A DNA stretch of 64,000 bases from Bryoerythrophyllum caledonicum (lineage: Eukaryota > Streptophyta > Bryopsida > Pottiales > Pottiaceae), in assembly GCA_963971425.1 (NCBI GenBank), contig OZ020514.1, positions 47,087,527 through 47,151,526 on the forward strand. The letters are read 5' to 3'. Positions within the stretch are counted from its first letter, which is position 1. Every line of letters begins with the position of its first letter. The notes below the pieces were generated by a model. It did not search any database and was not told where the DNA came from. It saw only the letters and a list, made by a program, of their open reading frames with translations. Shown piece after piece: positions 57,001 to 64,000 of this stretch. Position numbers and translations under genes: made by a program.

Positions 57001-57703
57001 TCCTTCTTACAAAACCTACTTACCCTATGACTCCTAATTCCGTGCCACCCTTGCATTTAACAAGAGTGGGTGTCCCACTAACCAAGGAATATCTAAATCT
57101 AAACATTAACTCCATGCCACATGGGTGTGCATGATCTCAATAAGTGAGCTATTAGCTAATTTCCAAGGAGGCTAAATCTAATTTAATCTACCTAAATTGA
57201 ATCCCCTTTGCTAGGGGTGATTCCTAATTTTACTTAGCCAGTGATGAGGGGGTTGTCCAAGCCTTTTGGACCTTTCCCACTTTTTTTTTAAGGGCTTTTA
57301 AGCCTCTTCTTTTCTTTTCTTCCCTTCACCATCATTTCTCTTCTTCTTCCATTTTTTTGGTTTTGTGATTTCTTCATCGTGACCAATTGCGATCCACAAC
57401 TTGGTAGGAGGTAAATTCTTCTCCATCACTATTAATCTTAATTTTTTTTTCTATTGTTTTTTGTCTTTTCTGTCTTTTCTTCATTTTTTCCTTTCTATTT
57501 ATTTTTTTTGGCTAACTACCTAAATTCCGCGATTGCCAATAAGTGGTTCCTAGTTAAGGAATTAGCGCATGGAAGGCTATTTAGCTATTTTGATCAAAAG
57601 ACCACAAGCTAACCAATGGGATAACCCATTTTCACCACTTATTAGCCTTAATGGACCCGATGTGAGGTCTATTCATCACCGTGAGCCGTTTTTGCGGCTC
57701 ACA
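54045..57703 (-). repeat. 5' LTR (long array version)
   Basis: 3659 bp, TGTGAGCC...GGCTCACA. Identical by eye to the other LTR for about 830 bp at the head and 900 bp at the tail. It is 1221 bp longer because its 46-bp array has grown. It should carry the promoter of the element, but no clear TATA box was singled out. Confidence 0.93.
54877..56792. repeat. 46-bp array in the 5' LTR with 276-bp higher-order repeats
   Basis: About forty units of the 46-bp repeat, in variant types (ATCTTCTTCCTC, ATCTGGTTCCTC, ATTTTCTTCCTC, CATGTGATCTTG). The order of variants repeats every six units: the CATGTGATCTTGCTCC variant recurs near 55306, 55582, 55858 and 56134, exactly 276 bp apart. This shows block duplication of six units after insertion or shortly before. 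The 3' LTR lacks these blocks. Confidence 0.9.
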
Positions 57704-57708
57704 TGCTG
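57704..57708 (+). repeat. Target-site duplication, right copy (TGCTG)
   Basis: TGCTG directly after the LTR end (57703). It equals the five bases before the left LTR. Confidence 0.9.
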
Positions 57709-57811
57709 CTGGTTTTTAAGTGGGTTGCTCTTCAAGCATCCGGTAGTAGTTAGAGAGTTCTGGTGAGGTCAGTGCGTGTAGGTACGACCGGAGGGCTGTC
57801 GGGAGAGCACC

Positions 57812-59772
57812 ATGGCCGGCAAGCGACCCGGAAAACAAGAGACAGTGAAGAGCACTGCCACCTGGGGACCACCCATCGTGAGAGTGATACCGGAGTACCC
57901 GAGAGCGGACCGAGACCTTGACACCTTGTTCCACTTTCTGGACAAGATGGGGTGCTCCGGTATGATGACGGCAGCTTGGGGAACTAAAGACGAGAAGATC
58001 GTGACGGAGTTGATCTGCGCTCCCCATATCTAGTATGACGGAAGTCTTCGAGCGCATCTGGAGAAGTGGACCCGGGCAGAGTGGAAGCGGACCTACGCTT
58101 TTGATGATGGGAACATCAAGGTGGTGGAGCGGAAGATTGATCTCACGGACGGTGAGTTCCTGGGACCGGTTGATCCAAAGGAAGGATAGTGTATCGGTGA
58201 CCTAACTGACCCAAAGGCTTAGATTGTAATAGGGTTTCTAAACCCTATCTTTCACCCGGAGAAGCCCAAGCGCTTGGTACTGAAGTGGGCAACGACATTC
58301 TTGGGAGCCATGCGGGAGAAGATCACCGTCGACTGAGCATCTCTCATGCAAGAATTGGTGGAGCGGCTGATCAAGAACCTTCACCGGAACCGGAAGGCGG
58401 GGTCGCCTCTGCCGGTTTACCTGACGCACCTCTACCACCGGCACGAGTTGCTGAAGCCAGAAGAGAACGACGAGTATGAAGCTCTTCTAACCATTCAGAG
58501 GTATGGAGGGGTCGAGGCTGATTCAGAGTAAGAAGAAGAAACGGAGACACCTCCGGCGGAAAAGCCCCAGACACGGAAGATGAGTCGTTTGGTGCAACCG
58601 GAACCACCACCGATAAGTTCCCCACCCGCTTGTCTGGACCTGGCTCTGGAAGATGAAAATGGAGCAGGACCTTCGAAGCGGCCAGGGCGATGCCCGACTC
58701 CGGATCTTCCAACACTCATCGGGAGACACAAGGAGGACATCATGGAGCTGCTCGAACAAGTTGCATGGAGGGCCACCCGGATCAACCAACACCTGAACGA
58801 CTGCACTTCCCTGGTATACGCCATCATAGGGGAGCTCCGGATTGGGAACTCGGAGGAAATCCTGCCACAATTGAAGAGCCTTGGGGAGAGCAACTTCCAG
58901 CTGGAGCAGATGGAAGCACAGCTCCGAACCCTTCTCCAAGCCCGGGTGAAAATGCAACAGGATCTGTCGAAGGCGGATGCAACGCTGGAAGAAGCCCAAG
59001 TAATCCGGAAGGCAGTAGAAGACAAAGCTGTCGCATCAGCTCAAGCCCTGGGCGAGGTTTGAGAAGCGCTGAGTTTTCTGGTTGACTCTGTCAACCGGAG
59101 CATCTTCTTAAACGAGTACCTAGAGAAGGAAGGTAAGGTGAACCGGGGCCAGATCATCCGGTTCCTTATGGACCACGCTCGAGAGATGGAGAAGACATGG
59201 GGACAGATGCAACTACTGGCCAACAACGCAACCAGTACCGTTGTTCCGGAGAAGTCGGAGACGCCAAACCCCACCATCGACCTTACCTTGTCCTCGGAGG
59301 CAGCCGAACCTTCACAACACGCACCTGAATCCTCCAGGAAGGGTAAGGGACCTATGGAAGAACCGGTGGCCACCCCGGAAGCAGCTCCTCCCGGACAGTG
59401 TGGCAGGGCGCCTCTCAACAGTCCAGAGACGGCTAGGAAGACCCCCTTCCGTCAGCGTTGTTCCAGGAGATTCCTTCCAGCTTTCGGATACCTCTTTCTC
59501 CACCTACCTCTAATCGCCGAAAGACGACTTTTCCCCTGTCCAGAGGCCATCCGGACATTGCCACTGGCCCCAAGACAACACATGGAACTTCCACCGGCAC
59601 GGCAGAGAGGGCCACGCAAGTGGCAGCTTCAACCGACCAACCGGAACCTGAAACCCCAGCTTCCGGAAGTGGACCAGTACCGGATCCAATTCCGGACAAG
59701 CTAGGTGGTAGGAAGCAGACCATGGGAGCATCTCCGATACGCCGGAGTGGACGGAACAAGAGGACTCCGTAG
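57812..59772 (+). pseudogene. Gag-like coiled-coil protein of a repeated family, copy 2
   Basis: Homologue of the gene at 26309-28474. The frame opens at ATG 57812 (MAGKRPGKQE) with the same leader words before it. Shared blocks: LDKMGCSGM, SLRAHLEKW, IGDLTDPKA, FLNPIFHPEKPKRLVLKW, SPLPVYLTHLYHRHELL, EYEALLTIQRYGG and GKVNRGQIIRFLMDHAREME, then a Pro-rich tail and a basic end IRRSGRNKR. Stops in the frame: TAG 58031, 58187, 58220; TGA 58334; TAA 58529; TGA 59060. A frameshift lies near 59450. The central coiled coil (about 58800-59050) reads LPQLKSLGESNFQLEQMEAQ. The function is unknown. The composition fits a structural, gag-type protein. Confidence 0.6.
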
Positions 59773-60480
59773 TCAGTTTTATTAGAAGATTAGTTAGTTC
59801 TGGTTATCAGACTTGTTGTAGCGATTAACGATGGGGCTCGAGATTGCACCCGGCTACCTACCTATCTATTAAACCGGAAACTCAAAATTGTAGATTGGCG
59901 GATAAACCGGATCTGAGATCCATAATTTTCGGATCTCAGGTTTGAAGTCCCGGACCTTTAGGGATGAGATTTCTTCTAAATAGGATTTTCCGGATTTCTC
60001 GTAGATTAGGTAATACTTGGATTAGGTTGATCCACTTGTACTGAGTATAATGAGTTTTCTCAACTCATGGTCTTGTTTTCTTTATTGTTGAATATATTTT
60101 AGAGCTATCACTAGATTTGCTACCTAGTTTGTGCAACAATAGTTGGTTCGTTCTAAGGTACAAGGTTCGTGGTTGTAGTACTTGTGGAAGTTACTTCGAA
60201 GAGGATTGGGTATTTGGTTGAACTTAGGAGTGAGAAGGTTGGGATTCACAGCGGGGGAGCATCCGATAGAATTGGAGGTAGGGTTGTCATACTGGACGAA
60301 CGTCCGGTACGCCCGTCCGTCCGATTCGCCCGTCCGGTAGAGCTCTGGCCCGTCCGATACAGTCAACTGAGGGTTGACTTACCCGCTAGGTGAAAAACAG
60401 GCGACGTGGCAGCCATGTTGGCACCACATCGCTACCACGTAGGAGAGGGTCATGTCTGAGTAGGATTGGGGACTTATCGC
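59773..60480 (+). other. 3' flank of gag-like copy 2, then unique sequence
   Basis: 59815-59970 is conserved with the flank of copy 1 (GATTAACGATGGGGCTC, TTGCACCCGGCTA, GGATCTGAGATCC). From 60285 to 60365 there are short repeats of CCCGTCCG and CGTCCGGTA. No gene recognised. Confidence 0.5.
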
Positions 60481-60491
60481 AAGAAGGAGGT

Positions 60492-60577
60492 GGGGCGGAG
60501 ACGTCTCCGCCCCTGCCCATAAAGGGGCGGGGACGTCTCCGCCTCTACTAGTGCAGGGGCAAGGACGTCTCTGCCCC
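60492..60577. repeat. Palindrome family C, left cluster (half-site GGGGCGGAGAC)
   Basis: A perfect 22-bp palindrome (half-site GGGGCGGAGAC followed by its complement) at 60492-60513. Near-perfect copies lie at 60524-60545 and 60556-60577, spaced exactly 32 bp. The core is GACGTC. The cluster lies 0.4 kb past the 3' end of the kinase-like gene. Confidence 0.88.
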
Positions 60578-60990
60578 TTCATGAGTTAGTTAATAGTGTT
60601 TAACTATTAACACTATGTTGGTAAACTAAAATTTATGTTTACTCTAGTATACACTAAATGTGAACCCATACACCAATTGCAAATGAGGCACTTAGTGTAG
60701 TGACATAACCGGACACTAAATGCCATTTACTACACTATTTATCAATTTCTGTAAAAATAATAAATTTATTTCTTTCACTTGTGCACATTTAGTGTATCAA
60801 TAGTGTATCAATAATTATTTGTGCTTGAACAAATGCAAATCTCCGATTAAAAATTTAAGATTTGGACGTATCCAATATTGATTAAAATATAACGTATGGC
60901 AATTGCCAAGTACACATATTCTTCTACAAAGATGCCGTATTGCCTATTTAACCACCACATGCGAAACTAATGCAGCTAATTAACACAAAA

Positions 60991-62566
60991 CTATTGTCGG
61001 TAACAACATAGAGGCATAGTCCAACTGTGTGGGGGTTTCACATATGTGTCTGAAACATCTGGCACAGAAGACCGTTCTTCGAGAAGTTGTTTTTGCAACG
61101 CTGTAAGTTTTAGCTTCAGGTTTATATATTGCTCCGTGTTTTTGGTGGTGAAATACGAAGTGTCCCAATCTTCTTCCCAAATTTTTTCACAAATCCAATC
61201 CACCGCAAATGCATCTGCTGCCTTGGAGTAGAGGTGTGACCGTTGCATGACTTCAAGCGAGTTGGTGGAGTCCCGCGGCCCAAAAACATAGAACAGTTCT
61301 GGTGTTACAAACCGTCGCCGCTCTCTTCTTGAACCTGCTCCTTGAATTGATAACCATACCTTGATGGCTCATTCTCCACACCCGACTAGAAAGCCCCCAA
61401 TCGCAAATTCCGATGAATACCGTATTGGGTTTCTACTCATCAAAGTGGAGCAAAACATTCGATGGAGAGATATCATTGTGTATATAATTGGCGTTGTGGC
61501 ATTTCCCCACAATGACAAGCAACTATAGCGCGAGGTTCACTTGATTTTGGAGGTAAGTTTTTACCCACCAAAGCTCTTGGATCAACAACCCGGTATTTGG
61601 ATGCATCTCAATCCGTTCAAACGGCAATGCTTCGTCCACTTTCGAGTCAAACTTGGACCAAAAACTCTGGAGAGATCCCCAATTCCACCAGAGCGTGTAC
61701 CCTTCCATAGTTTTCGGATGGATGTACGCAAGTCTAATGATCCCTAGATGCACTACCGGACACTCTCCAGCCTCGTTGATGATGTCTTGGCGCTTCTCCC
61801 TCTCGTTGGTGTTGGTCAGAGTCTTTCTGGCGAAGTAAATCCAACTTGGAATGTTTTCCAATTTGGTTATCATCACCTTCCATACAGCCCCATAGCCACC
61901 CACCGCTTTCTGTCCTGCCATTGGAATCACCTTAGCGCAACTTTCAAGCCACTTAAAAGTTCCACAAACGTAGTGAGCCAAAATTTGCTCCTCAATAGTC
62001 GCTTTCCAAGGAGCTAGTTTCTTCTTACAGGAAGAAGAGTATTGTTGAACGAAGCCCTGGATCATCTTCATCTTCGCCACTAGTGCGTGCTCCTCCAGGT
62101 TCTAGTTGCTTTCATCCTCCTTCTTCCCCGTGATATAACACCAGTTCGCAACAATATTGGTGGTTAGTGCGGTCACTTGTGTGTCCAACCACTCCAAATG
62201 CAACCAATAATCGGAGAAATTATTAAATTTCTCCGATTTATCAAGGTTTGACATTAATTCGTGTCGCAAGTCAACTGTAAACTTGTGGAATCCCTCTTCG
62301 TTGTGGTTCAAATAGCTCCTCATCAACGCGGGTCTTGTCCGACGGTTGTAAAACTCGACAGCAATTCTTCTACATTCAACCATGTATTCGTGCGGGGGCA
62401 TGTCCGGATTTGGTGACTTCTTCCGCCTCTTCCCGCTCAATGACGATGGATTCAATGATCCCGAAGTCAACTCCGTGTTGGTGGACGGAAGCACCGTCTC
62501 ATCAACATCATCCAAATCCATAAATATTGGGCGCTTCTCCATCGACCTACTTCCTTCTCCCGCCAT
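60991..62566 (-). pseudogene. Protein kinase-like gene with an N-terminal extension, decayed
   Basis: Starts MAGEGSRSMEKRPIFMD (62566). The first 150 residues form an unknown domain (SGKRRKKSPNPDMPP, then EFYNRRTRPALMRSYLN). After an in-frame TAG at 62102 the kinase fold follows: VGGYGAVWKV (glycine loop), SWIYFARKTL (the Lys), MEGYTLWWNWGSLQSFW (hinge), then past a TAG at 61523 the catalytic loop YIHNDISPSNVLLHF (H-x-D-x-x-x-x-N) and ICDWGLSSR (D-W-G instead of D-F-G). A frameshift precedes PELFYVFGPRD and KAADAFAVDWICEKIW (subdomains VIII-IX). The catalytic Asp and Asn are present. Similar kinase genes occur as repeated families in non-seed plants, to my recollection. The open parts suggest a fairly recent death. 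Confidence 0.75.
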
Positions 62567-62790
62567 ATGTGATAGTCAACTCCCTACCGTGGTCGAAATT
62601 CCAAGTTGATGGTTTTAAAAAAACCGCAAAGAGTCTGGGTACAATAAATGGGCCAAGCCCGATCACCCACCAAACTCACTTTCAGGCCGCAAAGCGAACT
62701 GACACGTGAGGCCTAGGGAGTGGACTTGGCAGAGAATAAGGACAAAATGTCCCCTATTTACATGGTGTAGGGTTCTTTCTGCGAAGAAGT

Positions 62791-62861
62791 CCCCGCCCTA
62801 CCTAGGCAGGGCGGGGACGTCTCCGCCCCTACCCTAGTAGGCGGGGGGACGTCTCCGCCCC
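62791..62861. repeat. Palindrome family C, right cluster
   Basis: Two copies of the GGGGCGGAGAC-type palindrome near 62808-62829 and 62840-62861. The first overlaps a longer inverted repeat (CCCCGCCCTACC with its near complement, 62791-62816). They sit in the 467-bp gap between the start of the kinase-like gene (minus) and the start of the next gene (plus), where a shared promoter would be expected. Confidence 0.85.
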
Positions 62862-63033
62862 TGCCCTGTTAAAGTAGTGCTTCATCTATCGGCTATATAA
62901 TATCATGCACACCCCTAATTGTCCCCGCCTCACATACTCCCTCTTCATCCACCTCTTAATTGAGTTGGTTGTGGGTGTCGTGTGAGCACTTCATCCATTC
63001 GCATCACATACATTATTCAGATTTTCCCTACCC

Positions 63034-64000
63034 ATGGCCACGCCGGTAAAAATGAATAAAGAAGAACGAGACAAGAGTCGACTACGATCGGGAAACAAAC
63101 AGCGGAAGAGGTTGCATGTGCTTTGGAATCCTGCTATATTGGCTTTTAAAGGTTGGGAAGAAGTTCCGGAGCCATGGAGTTTCGAGGATTGCGCAAACTT
63201 CATCGAGTGGTGCCATATCGACAAGGCTTTCCCGGAGGAGCGACACAATTATCATCGACGCTTTCACAAGGCAAATTTATCGAAGTACACCGACGAGGCG
63301 TTCAAAAATCGGTGCATTGAAGTATATCAGGTCTTGTACGACATCCCTTATATCAAACGCAATGAAGTAAATCTCTTCCTTGCGCGAGGTGTCCATGCGT
63401 AGGTAAAGTTGGGCAAGAGGGTGGATTGGTCCACCTTGAAAGCCATGGGAGATAGCATAAAAGTTCAGTCTCCGGCGAATGGATTGATTCCAATGGGGAC
63501 ACGGAGGTATCCAGAAGGCGGATTGGGCAAATCGATGGCGAAGACTGAACCGGTCGACACGTACGAGACCGATCCCTCAAACACGGATACTGACTCTGAC
63601 GGATCCCACGTTCCAATCACAAGGAGCCAAAGGACACAAGCGCGCACCAAACGAAGGAGGGCGGAACAAACGGTTAACGTAGTCGTTAACGATACCGTTA
63701 ATGAAGTTGGGGCTCAGGTACAATCCCCCGCGGTTGTTGATCGAACGTTAGAAGCCTCTACTGGTGCTATTTTTGCCAACACTATTCAAACCTTGCTGAA
63801 CCAATTGGAAGGGAAGACAACAGAACTATCGTCATTGCGCGATGAGGTTCGCAAATTGAGAGTTGAAGTCAATGATAAAAACATTGTTATTGACCAACAA
63901 CGACGTGATATGGAGGAGCTCCGACTTGCCCTTCAAGCTAGTACAATGACCAAAGAAGATCGGAATCCACGACGGGAGGAGGAAGGGCTTGTACACATGT
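63034..64000 (+). CDS. Coiled-coil protein of unknown function, runs off the window
   Basis: The frame opens at ATG 63034 (MATPVKMNKEERDKSRL) and continues to the window end with one in-frame TAG at 63400. TAG|GTAAAG could also be read as a splice donor. The N-terminal 120 residues contain RKRLHVLWNPAILAFKGW, FEDCANFIEWCHIDKAF and NRCIEVYQVLYDIPYIKR. After the TAG: KRVDWSTLKAMGDSIKV, then an acidic/Thr linker, a basic patch (RSQRTQARTKRRRAEQ) and a Leu-zipper-like coiled coil (QTLLNQLEGKTTELSSL to the end). The layout (globular part, linker, coiled coil) recalls the two gag-like copies, including a V-D-W segment, but similarity is weak. It is transcribed away from the kinase-like gene. Confidence 0.55.

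Larger units (their letters stand above)
45771..57703 (-). mobile_element. Ty3-type LTR retrotransposon, internally deleted, recent insertion
   Basis: The LTRs are 45771-48208 (2438 bp) and 54045-57703 (3659 bp). Both start TGTGAGCC and end GGCTCACA. Outside the internal 46-bp array I noticed no difference between them, so the insertion is recent. The coding strand is minus, so the right LTR is the 5' LTR. The internal part (5836 bp) holds a leader, gag, protease and part of RT. RNase H, integrase and a recognisable polypurine tract are missing before the 3' LTR. The DNA next to the 5' LTR reads TGGTGCGTCTGTCGG on the element strand, similar to the TGGCGCCGTCTGTGG-type primer sites of plant Tat-like elements. 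The copy must have been mobilised in trans. Confidence 0.93.

Noticed and set aside
60480..60580. CpG-island promoter
   Set aside because: The GC peak is produced entirely by three copies of the family C palindrome.
5021..63402. TAG as a reassigned sense codon
   Set aside because: In pairwise comparison of the gag-like copies, TAG stands opposite Trp, Tyr and Arg as well as Gln, and the Tc1 transposase and the two-exon gene end at TAG where expected. Decay by CHG deamination is simpler. Kept as an alternative in the findings.

Overview
The window is nuclear DNA of a eukaryote, most likely from the green-plant lineage. Introns are GT-AG, gene density is very low, and most coding traces belong to plant-type mobile elements: a MULE with a SWIM finger, Ty3 LTR elements, and degenerate TTTAGGG-like tracts. 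Several families (a gene I associate with DUF7869, a Ty3 integrase followed by a PHD finger, a transposon-like kinase gene) point to a non-seed plant or streptophyte alga rather than a flowering plant. That placement is an inference and is weak.

Layout. 0-5 kb: an exon resembling a FAD-linked oxidase, a 289-bp foldback element, a 25-bp tandem array and a two-exon gene of unknown function. 5-8.5 kb: a decayed MULE transposase gene. 11.4-14.1 kb: a decayed Ty3 pol on the minus strand (RT, RNase H, integrase, PHD finger). 14.2-20.7 kb: an LTR-like fragment and a DUF7869-type gene bracketed by palindromes with core CCGGAGATCTCCGG. 21.5-23 kb: telomere-like and GA-rich satellites. 24.7-29.1 kb: more of the same palindromes around a gag-like gene whose five in-frame stops are all TAG. 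29.8-42.1 kb: a domain marked by a different palindrome (arms CTTTAGCTCGA and TCGAGCTAAAG), holding minus-strand exons for a ParB-like domain, a degenerate N4/N6 DNA-methyltransferase-like domain, a coiled coil and an FCP1-like HAD domain. A structurally complete Tc1 element (36903-39015, intact ORF, TIRs, TA duplication) sits inside it. 39.4-45.3 kb: AT-rich, no gene recognised. 45.8-57.7 kb: a complete Ty3-type LTR element with a 5-bp target duplication, nested in the 5' leader of a second copy of the gag-like family (gene at 57.8-59.8 kb). 60.5-64 kb: a kinase-like pseudogene and a divergent coiled-coil gene, with a third palindrome family (half-site GGGGCGGAGAC) on both sides of the kinase gene.

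The main observation is that three unrelated gene sets each lie in their own field of non-coding palindromes, and each palindrome family is confined to its own domain. This could be how element-encoded DNA-binding proteins mark their own element; the ParB/methyltransferase-like gene is the best candidate for such a protein. Most genes carry premature stops, about two thirds of them TAG, so the window is largely a graveyard. The Tc1 element and the LTR element are the youngest insertions.
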